This document shows, in pieces, positions 9,812 to 19,413 of a DNA stretch of 64,000 bases. This stretch comes from Pseudomonas sp. Gutcm_11s (GTDB lineage: Bacteria; Pseudomonadota; Gammaproteobacteria; Pseudomonadales; Pseudomonadaceae). Numbering within the stretch: the stretch's first letter is position 1; every line of letters begins with the position of its first letter. Position numbers and translations under genes: made by a program. The DNA lies in contig NZ_JAQSUW010000016.1 of NCBI RefSeq assembly GCF_028649395.1, forward strand, positions 282,719 to 346,718, in the 5' to 3' direction. The notes under the pieces were generated by a model, which was not told the DNA's origin, did no database searches, and saw only the letters and a list, made by a program, of their open reading frames with translations.

Positions 9812-11737
9812 TCAGGTACGGAAGCGGCTGACCAGGATCTGCAGGTCGTTGCCCAGGCGCGCCAGCTCGGTGCTGGAGGCGGCGGTTTCCTCGCTGGCGG
9901 CGGCGGTCTGCTCGGAGATATCGCGCACGTTGATCACGCTACGGTTGATCTCCTCGGCCACGGCGGTCTGTTCCTCGGCGGCCGCGGCGATTTGCTGGTT
10001 CATCGCCTGGATGGCGGAGACCGCGTCGGCGATCTCACCCAGGCGGCTGCCGGCGCGGCGGGTCAGGTCGACGGTGGCCTCGGTCAGGGTGCGGCTGCTG
10101 TCCATCAGGCCGGCGGCCTGCTGGCTGCCTTGCTGCAGGCTGCCGATCAGCGCCTCGATCTCTTCGGTGGATTTCTGCGTGCGCTGGGCCAGGCCGCGTA
10201 CCTCGTCGGCGACCACCGCGAAGCCGCGCCCGGCCTCGCCGGCACGGGCTGCCTCGATGGCTGCGTTGAGCGCCAGCAGGTTGGTCTGTTCGGCCACCGC
10301 CTTGATCACGTCGAGCACGCTGCCGATCTTGTCGCTCTCGTTGCGCAGGTGGTTGACCGCCTCGCTGGAGCGCTGCACTTCGCCGGCCAGGCGGTCCATC
10401 TGCTGCACCGCGTCATTGACCGCGGTCTCGCCTTCCTTGGCCTGGCGGTCGGCGTCGTTGGCCGCGTGCGAGGCCTGTTCGGCATTGCGCGCCACTTCCT
10501 GCACGGTGGCCGTCATCTCGTTCATCGCGGTGGCGACCTGGTCGGTCTCGTCCTTCTGGCTGGTGACGCCGGCGCTGGTCTGCTCGGTGACCGCGGACAG
10601 CTCCTCGGCGGCGCTGGCGATCTGCGTGACGCTGTCGCGGATATGGCCTATCAGCTCGCGCAGGCTCAGGGTCATGTCCTGCATGCTGCGCTGCAGCTGG
10701 CCGAGCTCGTCCACGCGGTTGACGCGCAGGTCCTGGCTGAGGTCGCCGGCGGCGATGCGTTCGGCGGCGCGCAGGGTGTCGCGCAGCGGCTGCACGATCA
10801 GGCGGGTGATGGCGACGGCAGCGGCGCTGCCCAGCAGCAGGGCGAACACGGCGGCACCAATCATCAGGGTGCGGCTGCTGGCGGTTTCCTTGCTGCGCTT
10901 GTCCATCTGGCTGGTGCTCAGCTGGCCGCTGAGCGATTCCAGCTGGTTGCCGATCTCGACCATCTGCTTGCGCAGGTCGAGGCTGGTGTTCAGCTCGCGG
11001 GTGAACTGCTGCAGGCTGGCCGAGTAGTTCTTGATCTCCTCGGTAGACATGCTCAGCTCGTCCTGGAAGCTGGCCGGCATGTTCTGGCTGTGGCCGTTGA
11101 GCAGTGTCGCGACGTCGGCCACCGCCTTGCTGGCGGCGGCTTCGGCCTGGCTGTCCTCGCGGCCGATGTAGCTCAGCACCAGACGGCGGGCGGCCTGCAC
11201 CTGCAGGGAGGCAGCGCTGATCTCGCGTAGCAGCGGCAGGCGCTGTTCCTCGAGCACCTCACCGCCGCCCTGGGTCAGCTGGTCCATCAACTGGTCGAGG
11301 CCCTGGCCGATGCGTTCGGCGCGGGCGGTCAGGTCGCGATGGGCAGCGGCGCGGTTGTCCACCGTGCCCACCAGCTGTTCGAACAGGCGCTGGTAGCGGG
11401 TGGCGTGCTCGCTCTGCTGGCGCAGCAGGTCGAGGTCGTACGGGTCGCTCAGCTGATGGGACAGCTCCTGTTGCTGTTCCTGCAGCGTGCGCAGCGCGGC
11501 CAGTGCCTCGTCGCGGCTCTCCTGATCGCGGTCGGCCTGGTAGCTCAGGCGGGCGATGCGCAGCTCCTTGGTCAGCAGATTGAGCTCGGCGATCTCGCTG
11601 AGCTTGGTGCTGCGCGCGATGATCTTGTCGGCGCTGATCCAGCTGATGAGGGTGATCAGGGTGGTCAGCAGCAGGACCAGGGCGAAGCCCAGGGTGAGCT
11701 TGCGACTGACGTTGAGGTTGGCGAGCCAGCGGGTCAT
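9812..11737 (-). CDS. Methyl-accepting chemotaxis protein with helical bimodular sensor
   Basis: A 641-residue chemoreceptor. It has a first membrane helix (about 12-34), an all-helical periplasmic region of about 250 residues (HBM-like, as in McpS, which senses organic acids), a second helix (TLMIGAAVFALLLGSAAAVAI), HAMP, and a cytoplasmic hairpin with the highly conserved tip EQTNLLALNAAIEAARAGE. It ends in SRFRT with no CheR-tethering pentapeptide. The ligand is inferred only from the sensor size and helical character. Single gene; the next gene on the other strand starts about 175 bases away. Confidence 0.92.
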   Translation of the reverse strand: MTRWLANLNVSRKLTLGFALVLLLTTLITLISWISADKIIARSTKLSEIAELNLLTKELRIARLSYQADRDQESRDEALAALRTLQEQQQELSHQLSDPYDLDLLRQQSEHATRYQRLFEQLVGTVDNRAAAHRDLTARAERIGQGLDQLMDQLTQGGGEVLEEQRLPLLREISAASLQVQAARRLVLSYIGREDSQAEAAASKAVADVATLLNGHSQNMPASFQDELSMSTEEIKNYSASLQQFTRELNTSLDLRKQMVEIGNQLESLSGQLSTSQMDKRSKETASSRTLMIGAAVFALLLGSAAAVAITRLIVQPLRDTLRAAERIAAGDLSQDLRVNRVDELGQLQRSMQDMTLSLRELIGHIRDSVTQIASAAEELSAVTEQTSAGVTSQKDETDQVATAMNEMTATVQEVARNAEQASHAANDADRQAKEGETAVNDAVQQMDRLAGEVQRSSEAVNHLRNESDKIGSVLDVIKAVAEQTNLLALNAAIEAARAGEAGRGFAVVADEVRGLAQRTQKSTEEIEALIGSLQQGSQQAAGLMDSSRTLTEATVDLTRRAGSRLGEIADAVSAIQAMNQQIAAAAEEQTAVAEEINRSVINVRDISEQTAAASEETAASSTELARLGNDLQILVSRFRT

Positions 11738-11910
11738 GGAGGACTTCCTGAAACGACGGGTATGCAGCTAGAAGTCGACCCGGCAAGCGAAACGGTTAAG
11801 ACCGTATGTCGGATATGTGACCGAAGTCCGTTTAGCCGTTCTCGGACAGCGCTGCCTTGATCGAGCGGGCCGCTGGCGCGATAGTCGGCAGCGCACTCGA
11901 GGAGAGCTCC

Positions 11911-12438
11911 ATGACAGCACCGACGCCGGTTCGCGGCGACCTGATCGATACCCCGCTCGGCGTGATGATCGCCCTGGTGGACGCCCAGGGTGCCTTGCAG
12001 CGCCTGGAATTCCTCGACGACGAGGTGCACGAGCCGCTGATCTGGCGCGGCTACCAGTTGCAGCGCGAGGCCGCGCTGGTGGCACCGGTGGCACGGCAGC
12101 TGGAGGAATACTTCGCCGGCCAGCGCTGCGAATTCGAGCTGGCCCTGGCGCCGCTGGGCAATGCCTTCCTGCACGAGGCCTGGAAGCACCTGCGGCAGGT
12201 CCCCTACGGCACCACCATGACCTACGGCGCCTTGGCCCTGAAGCTGGACCGCAACACCTCGGCACGCGCCGTGGGCCGCGCCAATGCGGTCAACCCCATC
12301 GCCATCATAGTGCCCTGCCACCGCATCATCGGCGCCAACGGCAGCCTCACCGGCTATGCCGGCGGCCTGCACCGCAAGCAGGCGCTGCTGGAGCTGGAAG
12401 GCGTAATCACCCCGGCGCGCCAGCAGTCGCTGCTGTAG
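11911..12438 (+). CDS. ogt: Methylated-DNA--protein-cysteine methyltransferase
   Basis: A 175-residue suicide repair protein that moves the alkyl group of O6-alkylguanine to its own cysteine. The active-site motif is VPCHRIIGANG with Cys136, preceded by the DNA-binding helix segment MTYGALALKLDRNTSARAVGRANAVNP. The N-terminal domain is the short Ogt type without an Ada regulatory domain. The ATG follows a GGAG site; the longer frame upstream adds residues absent from the family. Confidence 0.93.
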   Translation: MTAPTPVRGDLIDTPLGVMIALVDAQGALQRLEFLDDEVHEPLIWRGYQLQREAALVAPVARQLEEYFAGQRCEFELALAPLGNAFLHEAWKHLRQVPYGTTMTYGALALKLDRNTSARAVGRANAVNPIAIIVPCHRIIGANGSLTGYAGGLHRKQALLELEGVITPARQQSLL

Positions 12439-12606
12439 CCGTTTCCGGTCGGCGCCGGCGGGCATTCTTTACGCATTCTTAACGGCCAGGCCCTGGCCGC
12501 CAGGCGAGAATTGACGCCCTGAAGTGGTTCGCTGGAGGGTCTGCCCGTCCGCACCATTCGCCTTTCATCGTGGCGCCCGGCGCCGCTGCTCTCCTGAGGT
12601 GCGTCG

Positions 12607-14508
12607 TTGAGTTCCAACATCGCGGAGTTGGACGGGGTTTCCCGTAGCCATGCGTCATCCTTCGGCCTGCTGGTGGCCGCCATCGGTGTGGTCTACGGCG
12701 ATATCGGCACCAGCCCGCTGTACACCCTCAAGGAAGTCTTCGCCGGCCACTACGGCGTGCGCGTCGACCAGGCCGGCGTGCTCGGCATCCTCTCGCTGAT
12801 CCTCTGGTCGCTGCTCTGGGTGGTCTCGCTCAAGTACGTGCTGTGCATCCTGCGCGCCGACAACGGCGGCGAGGGCGGGGTGATGGCGCTCACCGCCCTG
12901 GCCCGTCGCGCCACCGCCGGATACCCGCGGCTGAGTTCAGTACTGGTGCTGCTCGGCCTGTTCGGCACCGCGCTGTTCTACGGCGACAGCATGATCACCC
13001 CAGCCATCTCGGTGCTCTCCGCAGTCGAGGGCCTGGAGGTGGCGCTGCCGGGCCTCAGCCACTGGGTGGTGCCGGTCACCGTGGTGCTGCTGATCGGCCT
13101 GTTCCTGATCCAGAAGCACGGCACCGCGCGCATCGGCATCCTGTTCGGCCCGGTGATGGTGCTGTGGTTCGTGGTGCTGGGCGTGCTCGGCATACACGGC
13201 ATCGTCCAGCGCCCGGAGGTGCTGCAGGCGCTCAACCCCTGGTGGGCGGTGAACTTCTTCATCAGCCACCCGGGCATCGGCGTGACCATCCTCGGCGCCG
13301 TGGTGCTGGCGCTGACCGGTGCCGAGGCGCTGTACGCCGACATGGGCCACTTCGGCCGCAAGCCGATCACCCGCGCCTGGTTCGCTCTGGTGCTGCCCGG
13401 CCTGGTGCTCAACTACTTCGGCCAGGGCGCGCTGTTGCTGGAGAACCCCGCGGCCGCGCGCAATCCGTTCTACCTGCTGGCGCCGTCCTGGGCGCTGCTG
13501 CCGATGATCGGCCTGGCCACGCTGGCCACCATCATCGCCTCCCAGGCGGTGATCTCCGGCGCCTTCTCGCTCAGCCACCAGGCCATCCAGCTCGGCTACA
13601 TCCCGCGCATGCAGGTGCAGCACACCTCCAGCGCGGCCCAGGGGCAGATCTACATCGGCGTGGTCAACTGGGCGCTAATGGTGGCCGTAGTGCTGCTGGT
13701 GATCGGCTTCGGCTCCTCCGGCGCGCTGGCCGCCGCCTACGGCGTGGCGGTGACCACCACCATGCTGATCGACACCCTGCTGGTGGCCGCGGTGATGCTC
13801 CTGCTGTGGCGCATGCCGCGCTGGCTGGTGCTGCCGGTGCTGCTCGGCCTGCTGCTGGTGGACGTGCTGTTCTTCAGCGCCAACGTGCCCAAGGTGTTCC
13901 AGGGCGGCGCCTTCCCGGTGGTGGCGGGGATCGCCCTGTTCGTGCTGATGACCACCTGGAAGCGCGGCAAGCAGATGCTGTTCGAGCGCCTGGACGAGAC
14001 CTCGCTGCCGCTGCAGGGCTTCCTCGACAGCATCCGCCTGCAGCCGCCGCACCGGGTCGAGGGCACCGCCATCTTCCTCAGCGCGCGGCCGGACGCCGTG
14101 CCCCACGCGCTGCTGCACAACCTGCTGCACAACAAGGTGCTGCACGAGCAGGTGGTGCTGCTCACCGTGCTCAGCGAGGACACGCCGCGGGTGGCGGAGG
14201 GACAGCGATTCGAGGTCGCCTGTTACGGCGACGGTTTCTACCGCGTGCTGCTGCACTTCGGCTTCATGGAGGAGCCCAACGTGCCGCAGGCGCTGCGCCT
14301 GTGCAGCGTCGAGGGCCTGGATTTCGCGCCGATGCGCACCACCTACTTCCTCAGCCGCGAGACGGTGATCCCGACCAAGCGCTTCGGCATGATGCCCTGG
14401 CGCGAGCGCCTGTTCGCCTTCCTGCAGAAGAACGCCAACAGCAGCATGAGTTACTTCCAGCTGCCGGTGAACCGGGTGATCGAGCTGGGTACCCAAGTCG
14501 AGATCTGA
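12607..14508 (+). CDS. kup: Low-affinity potassium transport system protein Kup
   Basis: A 633-residue KUP/HAK/KT transporter. The first helix contains GVVYGDIGTSPLYTLKEVF, about 12 membrane helices follow, and the C-terminus is a cytoplasmic domain of about 180 residues. It imports K+ with protons. The reading frame begins at TTG, preceded by GAGGT; no ATG gives a full first helix, so TTG is the likely start. polB follows after 60 bases. Confidence 0.93.
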   Translation: MSSNIAELDGVSRSHASSFGLLVAAIGVVYGDIGTSPLYTLKEVFAGHYGVRVDQAGVLGILSLILWSLLWVVSLKYVLCILRADNGGEGGVMALTALARRATAGYPRLSSVLVLLGLFGTALFYGDSMITPAISVLSAVEGLEVALPGLSHWVVPVTVVLLIGLFLIQKHGTARIGILFGPVMVLWFVVLGVLGIHGIVQRPEVLQALNPWWAVNFFISHPGIGVTILGAVVLALTGAEALYADMGHFGRKPITRAWFALVLPGLVLNYFGQGALLLENPAAARNPFYLLAPSWALLPMIGLATLATIIASQAVISGAFSLSHQAIQLGYIPRMQVQHTSSAAQGQIYIGVVNWALMVAVVLLVIGFGSSGALAAAYGVAVTTTMLIDTLLVAAVMLLLWRMPRWLVLPVLLGLLLVDVLFFSANVPKVFQGGAFPVVAGIALFVLMTTWKRGKQMLFERLDETSLPLQGFLDSIRLQPPHRVEGTAIFLSARPDAVPHALLHNLLHNKVLHEQVVLLTVLSEDTPRVAEGQRFEVACYGDGFYRVLLHFGFMEEPNVPQALRLCSVEGLDFAPMRTTYFLSRETVIPTKRFGMMPWRERLFAFLQKNANSSMSYFQLPVNRVIELGTQVEI

Positions 14509-14568
14509 GCCCGGAGCGGCGCCGTGCCCGGTAGAATCACGCCGAGTACAGTTTTCCGGGACAACTGC

Positions 14569-16929
14569 GTGGATCTGCAACAGGGCTTCGTCCTGACCCG
14601 TCACTGGCGCGACACGCCGGCCGGCACCGAGGTCGAATTCTGGCTGGCCAGCGACGCCGGCCCGCGCCTGCTGCGCCTGGCGCACCAGCCCTCGGTGGCC
14701 TTCGTTCCCGCCGTGCAGCGCGAGCGTGCCGAGGCGCAGCTGCGTGGCGAACGCGGCGTGGAGCTGCGTCCGCTGGGCCTGCGCGACTTCCGCCAGCGAC
14801 CGGTGCTCGGCCTGTACTGCAACTCCCATCGCCAGCTGATCAAGCTCGACAAGCAGCTGCGCAAGGCCGGAGTAGACGTCTACGAGGCCGATATCCGCCC
14901 GCCGGAGCGCTTCCTCATGGAACGCTTCATCACCGCGCCGGTGTGGTTCGCCGGCACGCCGGGTGAGGGCGGCGTACTGCTCGACGGCCGCCTCAAGCCG
15001 GCCGAGGACTACCGGCCCAAGCTGCGCCTGGTATCGCTGGACATCGAGACCAGCGAGCGCGGCGAGCTGTACTCCATCGCCCTGGAGGGCTGCGGCCAGC
15101 GTCAGGTGTATATGCTCGGCGAGCGGCCGGAAGTCGCCCCCGAGGTGGACTTCGACCTGGCCTACTGCAGCAGCCGCGCCGAGCTGCTGCAGCGTCTCAA
15201 CGCCTGGCTGGCCGAGCATGACCCGGACGCCATCATCGGCTGGAACCTGGTGCAGTTCGACCTGCGCGTGCTGCAGCGCCATTCCGTCGACCTCAAGGTT
15301 CCGCTGCTGTTCGGTCGCGGCGGCGAGGTGATGGAGTGGCGCGAACACGCCAGCCACAACCACTACTTCGCCGCAGCCGCCGGCCGCCTGATCATCGACG
15401 GCATCGAGGCGCTGCGTTCGGCCACCTGGAACTTCACCCCGTTCAGCCTGGAGAGCGTGTCGCAGACCCTGCTCGGCGAGGGCAAGGCGATCGACACGCC
15501 CTATGAGCGGATGGACGAGATCAACCGCATGTTCGCCGAGGACAAGCCGGCCCTGGCCCGCTACAACCTCAAGGACTGCGAGCTGGTCACGCGCATCTTC
15601 GCCCACACCCGGCTGATCGACTTCCTGCTGGAGCGCGCCGCCACCACCGGCCTGCCGGCGGACCGCAGTGGCGGCTCGGTGGCGGCCTTCACCCACCTGT
15701 ATCTGCCGCCTATGCACCGCATGGGCTTCGTCGCGCCAAACCTCGGCGAGAAGATGCCCCAGGCCAGCCCTGGCGGCTTCGTCATGGATTCTCGCCCGGG
15801 GCTCTACGAGTCGGTGCTGGTGCTCGACTACAAGAGCCTGTACCCCTCGATCATCCGCACCTTCCTGATCGACCCGGTGGGCCTGATCGAGGGGCTGCGC
15901 GAGCCGGACGACGAGCATTCGGTGGCGGGCTTTCGTGAGGCGCGCTTCTCGCGTACCCGGCATTGCCTGCCGGACATCGTCGAGCGCGTCTGGCAGGGCC
16001 GCGAGGCGGCCAAGCGCGAGGGCAATGCACCGCTGTCGCAGGCGCTGAAGATCATCATGAACGCCTTCTACGGCGTGCTCGGCTCCAGTGGCTGCCGCTT
16101 CTTCGACACCCGCCTGGCCTCGTCCATCACCCTGCGCGGCCACGCCATCATGAAGCGTACCCGCGAGCTGATCGAGGCCGAGGGCTACAAGGTGATCTAC
16201 GGCGACACCGACTCCACTTTCGTCTGGCTCGGCCACGAGCACGACGAGGAGGCTGCCGCGCGCATCGGCCGCGCGCTGGTGGCGAAGGTCAACCAGTGGT
16301 GGCGCGAGCACCTGCGCGACGAGATGGGCCTGGAGAGCGCGCTGGAACTGCAGTACGAGAGCCACTACCGGCGCTTCCTGATGCCCACCGTGCGCGGCGC
16401 GGAAGAGGGCAGCAAGAAGCGCTACGCCGGCCTGGTGCAGCGCGCCGATGGTCACGAGGAGATGGTGTTCAAGGGACTGGAAACGGTGCGCACCGACTGG
16501 TCGCCGCTGGCCCAGCGCTTCCAGCAGGAGCTGTACCGCCTGATCTTCGAACGCAAGCCGCACCAGGAATACATCCGCGACTACGTGCGGCGTACCCTGG
16601 CTGGCGAGCTGGACGAGCTGCTGATCTACCGCAAACGCCTGCGCCGCAAACTCAGCGACTACGAACGCAACGTCCCACCCCACGTACGCGCCGCGCGCCT
16701 GGCCGACGACCACAACGATCGCCTCGGTCGCCCACGCCAGTACCAGCGCGGCGGCTGGATCAGCTACCTGATCACCACCGCCGGCCCCGAACCTCTGGAA
16801 ACCCGCAGCTCGGCCATCGACTACGAACACTACCTGACGCGTCAGCTACAGCCGGTGGCGGATGCGATCCTGCCGTTTGTGGGGGATGACTTCGCAGCGA
16901 TGATTGATCGGCAAATGGGCTTGTTCTGA
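14569..16929 (+). CDS. polB: DNA polymerase II (family B)
   Basis: A 786-residue polymerase. The 3'-5' exonuclease motif LDIETS is near residue 158, the polymerase motif DYKSLYPSII near 420 and YGDTDST near 544. It supports replication restart and lesion bypass. I chose the GTG at 14569 (reading on as DLQQGFVLTRHW), which gives the normal family length; the frame is open for 15 more codons. I see no CTG-N10-CAG LexA box directly upstream, so SOS control as in E. coli is not evident here. Confidence 0.95.
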   Translation: MDLQQGFVLTRHWRDTPAGTEVEFWLASDAGPRLLRLAHQPSVAFVPAVQRERAEAQLRGERGVELRPLGLRDFRQRPVLGLYCNSHRQLIKLDKQLRKAGVDVYEADIRPPERFLMERFITAPVWFAGTPGEGGVLLDGRLKPAEDYRPKLRLVSLDIETSERGELYSIALEGCGQRQVYMLGERPEVAPEVDFDLAYCSSRAELLQRLNAWLAEHDPDAIIGWNLVQFDLRVLQRHSVDLKVPLLFGRGGEVMEWREHASHNHYFAAAAGRLIIDGIEALRSATWNFTPFSLESVSQTLLGEGKAIDTPYERMDEINRMFAEDKPALARYNLKDCELVTRIFAHTRLIDFLLERAATTGLPADRSGGSVAAFTHLYLPPMHRMGFVAPNLGEKMPQASPGGFVMDSRPGLYESVLVLDYKSLYPSIIRTFLIDPVGLIEGLREPDDEHSVAGFREARFSRTRHCLPDIVERVWQGREAAKREGNAPLSQALKIIMNAFYGVLGSSGCRFFDTRLASSITLRGHAIMKRTRELIEAEGYKVIYGDTDSTFVWLGHEHDEEAAARIGRALVAKVNQWWREHLRDEMGLESALELQYESHYRRFLMPTVRGAEEGSKKRYAGLVQRADGHEEMVFKGLETVRTDWSPLAQRFQQELYRLIFERKPHQEYIRDYVRRTLAGELDELLIYRKRLRRKLSDYERNVPPHVRAARLADDHNDRLGRPRQYQRGGWISYLITTAGPEPLETRSSAIDYEHYLTRQLQPVADAILPFVGDDFAAMIDRQMGLF

Positions 16930-17175
16930 GGGCGAGACACGCCGCCAAACTGGCCGGAATGCCGAGACAACAGGCTGAGTGTGCCTTTCGGCAGACGCTT
17001 CATTCAGCGCGTTGGAACCAGCCCATAATCTTGGGCTACTCCGCTTTGGCCAGATAAAAGTCAGCGCGATGCAGTGAGGTTCGCTCTGTTGGTGTTAGTG
17101 ATCTGGCGTGGAATCTCTAAGGCTCTTGCCTGAGTCATTACTTCACCGAGGCTTTGTTCATCTGCCTAGCCAGTC

Positions 17176-17833
17176 CCTAACGCCGGGAAGAGGGATTCCA
17201 ACAGAGCCGGAGCTTTCGCCATCCTCTCGCATATCCCCTGGTGCAATGAGTTGATAGCGCGGGGGCATTTAATGGGCGACTGGTCTGTTTGCCGAGGATT
17301 TGAGCTGTACATCAGCTCCAAGTGGGCGGCAACGGAAGCAGGCGCATTGGCTGACGGGTTGCCGATAGGTGCGGCAGATAATAGGTGTGTTCATAAGAAT
17401 TACTCGTGTCGGGCGCGCCGGCGTTTTGCTTGAGCGCGCGTGTTTTATGACCGGAAATCCAGGCATGCGTTCGCAGACCGATGTTCCGGCAGGTTGTTGT
17501 CTCGACAGGAGGTGACGCCAGTAGGGACGATTGAGATCGAGCAGAACAGCTGCATGAACCTTGGAGAACAAGGAACTGCAGGAGGGAGAGTCGGCTTGTA
17601 TCAGTGCTGCGCAGCGAATCTGCTTCTGATCTCAAGAAAGCAGAGCGTGCGCTCAAGTGGAACGGTGTTCCGGATACCTGCCATGTCCTGGTAGGACTGC
17701 ATACCGCATAGATCAGGATGGCGGCTGCCATCTGCGCTTATCACCTTGCGGGGCCGGGAGTCTACCACGGTTAGATTGTTTTTTGACCAGCAAAGAAAAA
17801 GCCCCTGAAAACCTGTCGATTTCCAAGGGCCTG
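17176..17833. repeat. Decayed copy of the element's non-coding right end
   Basis: This stretch is clearly similar to 30909-31258, the right end of the prophage. Shared blocks include GGAAGAGGGATTCCA, a block around GACTGGTCT, CTGGTAGGACTGCATACCGC and CACCTTGCGGG. It carries about 290 extra bases (roughly 17360-17675) missing in the other copy. Its integrase arm sites at 17771-17789 are mutated and its terminator hairpin is imperfect. It abuts an att core at 17834, so it is best read as the right end of an older related element. No convincing gene lies in 16930-17833; 16930-17175 shows nothing recognisable. Confidence 0.7.
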
Positions 17834-17861
17834 TTTGGTGGAGCCGGGGGGATTTGAACCC
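17834..17861. repeat. attL core (28-bp direct repeat of ssrA 3' end)
   Basis: Identical over 28 bases to 31259-31286, where it forms the T-arm and acceptor 3' end of the tmRNA gene (GGTGGAGCCGGGG...TTGAACCC). The identity breaks at both ends. This is the displaced target copy left by site-specific integration. Confidence 0.88.
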
Positions 17862-17953
17862 GGTTTTTTGCGTTCCATTGCGGCGTAAACCTCCGCAATC
17901 TGTGGTTTAGGTGCTCCCCGTCCTCTCACTATGTAGCTATCCGGCCCAGTGAA

Positions 17954-17972
17954 TTCGACACCTTTTCGACAC
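17954..17972 (+). promoter_or_regulatory. Paired integrase arm-type sites, left end
   Basis: Two copies of TTCGACAC at 17954-17961 and 17965-17972, 11 bases apart (one helical turn). The same pair with the same spacing occurs at 31196-31214 near the other att core. Position and spacing fit arm-type binding sites of a tyrosine recombinase. Confidence 0.6.
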
Positions 17973-17984
17973 ATGCAGAACTGA

Positions 17985-18218
17985 TCAGGCCGCCCAGCAC
18001 ACCGACTGGGTGGTAATCAGCGGTGGGTCCTGAAACTTTCTTCGGCCATCCAGCCAGGCCCTGGTTTGTTCTACGTCGAACTTGTACCCGTTGGCATCGC
18101 GTACCGCTAGCACGCTCCCGCTGATGGTGTAATGGCCACATTCGGTACAGTCGATGGCATTGCGGCCAGGCTCTTTCCACACCTGCGCCTCGGTTGTTCC
18201 ACACACAGGGCAAACCAT
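17985..18218 (-). CDS. Small zinc-ribbon protein (77 aa)
   Basis: Starts MVCPVCGTTEAQVWKEPG and has two CxxC knuckles (CPVC and CTEC, residues 3-6 and about 23-26), a typical zinc ribbon, then YTISGSVLAVRDANGYKF and a short tail. The ATG was chosen for its AGGAG ribosome site 7 bases upstream; the frame is open for 22 further codons. It lies just inside the left att region on the minus strand, a typical place for phage accessory genes. Function unknown. Confidence 0.6.
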   Translation of the reverse strand: MVCPVCGTTEAQVWKEPGRNAIDCTECGHYTISGSVLAVRDANGYKFDVEQTRAWLDGRRKFQDPPLITTQSVCWAA

Positions 18219-18280
18219 GTTGCATCTCCTTGAGATGTGGCCCTCCCTAGCCGTTGCCGCGTCACCGTCGGTGCGCAAGC

Positions 18281-18490
18281 TCACGCGTTGGAACTTTTCC
18301 CCTGCTCAGAATCCACGCTTTCGAAGTAGTCATCATGCGCCTGCTGAGCCACGGACTCGAGCTGGAACATACGCTCCCTCACTTCAGGGGTGGTGAGGTC
18401 TGGGTCGGTACTCAGGTATTGGTCGAGGTCTGCCCAGGCGGCAGAAGCTGCCTTGGCAAATCTGCGACTGCGCTCTTTGAAGGTAGCCAT
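18281..18490 (-). CDS. Small helical hypothetical protein (69 aa)
   Basis: MATFKERSRRFAKAASAAWADLDQ..., mostly helical and charged, no membrane segment. A GGAG ribosome site lies 6 bases before the ATG. It precedes the zinc-ribbon gene by 62 bases and is probably cotranscribed with it. No family recognised. Confidence 0.5.
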   Translation of the reverse strand: MATFKERSRRFAKAASAAWADLDQYLSTDPDLTTPEVRERMFQLESVAQQAHDDYFESVDSEQGKSSNA

Positions 18491-18634
18491 AGGAAACTCC
18501 AGGTTGTCTGCGGAAGACTGTCCGCAGTCAGCAGTGTTCTACCAATCTGATACCTCCGGTCGCCGCCTCGCCTTTTGTGGACTTAACAGCCGACCCGCGA
18601 TGTCTAACGTCCACACCTGCCGGAGGGCACTCAG

Positions 18635-18946
18635 ATGCGAACCCCGTATCGCAGCGACATAAGTGGCCTACGGCTGGCCCTGGAGCTCACACAAGTCGAA
18701 GAGATGGGCAACACCGAGCATGGACTCCAGTTCATCCTCCAGCAGCTCATCCATATGGCCGAGGTATCCCCCTTTGGTTGCGACGCAGCTAGCGAGCTGC
18801 AGCAGATTGCGACCCAACTGCGGGAGGCCGGTGCAACAGTGCCGCCGGGCCCGCTAGGCGACGATGCAGAGAGCGGGATTGCCTACGGCATGAGCACTAC
18901 CTTGGTGCTGATCGAGAAGCGCATCGCGGTACTCGCGTATGCCTAA
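18635..18946 (+). CDS. Hypothetical protein (103 aa) in accessory region
   Basis: MRTPYRSDISGLRLALELTQVEEMGNTE..., a soluble, mostly helical protein with Leu/Gln-rich helices (LQFILQQLIHMAEV). The ribosome site CCGGAGGG lies about 7 bases before the ATG. It is the only plus-strand gene in this accessory stretch. No family recognised. Confidence 0.5.
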   Translation: MRTPYRSDISGLRLALELTQVEEMGNTEHGLQFILQQLIHMAEVSPFGCDAASELQQIATQLREAGATVPPGPLGDDAESGIAYGMSTTLVLIEKRIAVLAYA

Positions 18947-18985
18947 ACACAGCCTCAGCGCCGTTCCTTCAGGGCAAAGCTTGAT

Positions 18986-19249
18986 CTACCGGAGCAGGTC
19001 CGCCGCATGGCGGCCCAGTACAAACGCCTCCAGCATCGCGGCGTCCTTGGTCTGAAAGTGCTGCTGAAGCCACACCTCTGAGTCAAGAAGCTCCTCGCCA
19101 TTGAAGTAGATCGAATATTTGGCCACGTAGTGGGAGCGGTTATCGCTCGGGTCGACGGGATTCGACTTGATCGGCCCCGTAACCTCGACGGCTACGTCAT
19201 AACCGTAGTGGTGCTTGTAGTCTGAATAGATGACGGGTTCGGTAACCAT
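18986..19249 (-). CDS. Hypothetical protein (87 aa) in accessory region
   Basis: MVTEPVIYSDYKHHYGYDVAVEVTG..., a probable small beta-sheet protein (alternating hydrophobic strands, SHYVAKYSIYFNGEELLD) with a C-terminal helix. A strong GCAGGAGGCG ribosome site precedes the ATG. It converges with the gene at 18635. Function unknown. Confidence 0.55.
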   Translation of the reverse strand: MVTEPVIYSDYKHHYGYDVAVEVTGPIKSNPVDPSDNRSHYVAKYSIYFNGEELLDSEVWLQQHFQTKDAAMLEAFVLGRHAADLLR

Positions 19250-19259
19250 GATTCGCCTC

Positions 19260-19327
19260 CTGCGGAAGCGGCGACTACTGCTTTCGACGCTACTCCCTAA
19301 GGTGACGAATCACCACTACTTCCGCAG
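19260..19327. repeat. Inverted repeat upstream of the 87-aa gene
   Basis: CTGCGGAAG (19260-19268) is matched by CTTCCGCAG (19319-19327); between them is a small hairpin GGTGA-CGAA-TCACC (19301-19314). It lies in the gap before the decayed att core and could be an operator or a relic end. Role unknown. Confidence 0.4.
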
Positions 19328-19394
19328 CAGAGGCTTATCAGAGGCATTCAGCATGGCTAAGGTGCGCTTTTCCCTAGTGTTGCCTCAAGAAATA

Positions 19395-19413
19395 GAGCTA
19401 GGGATTTGAACCC
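19395..19413. repeat. Decayed third att core
   Basis: Reads GAGCTAGGGATTTGAACCC, close to the end of the exact core. One TTCGACAC arm site begins at 19506, exactly 93 bases after the end of this core, the same distance as 17861 to 17954 at the intact left end. This makes chance similarity to a T-arm unlikely and suggests a second left end inside the island. Confidence 0.55.

Noticed and set aside
14509..14568. LexA box before polB
   Set aside because: No CTG-N10-CAG with AT-rich centre is present in the short gap.
13675..16830. A 1051-residue minus-strand frame
   Set aside because: Antisense shadow of kup and polB; low-complexity Val/Ala/Gln-rich product.
17312..17731. A 139-residue minus-strand frame in the left remnant
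   Set aside because: Its sequence follows the non-coding repeated end; the other copy breaks the frame, and it has no ribosome site or family motif.
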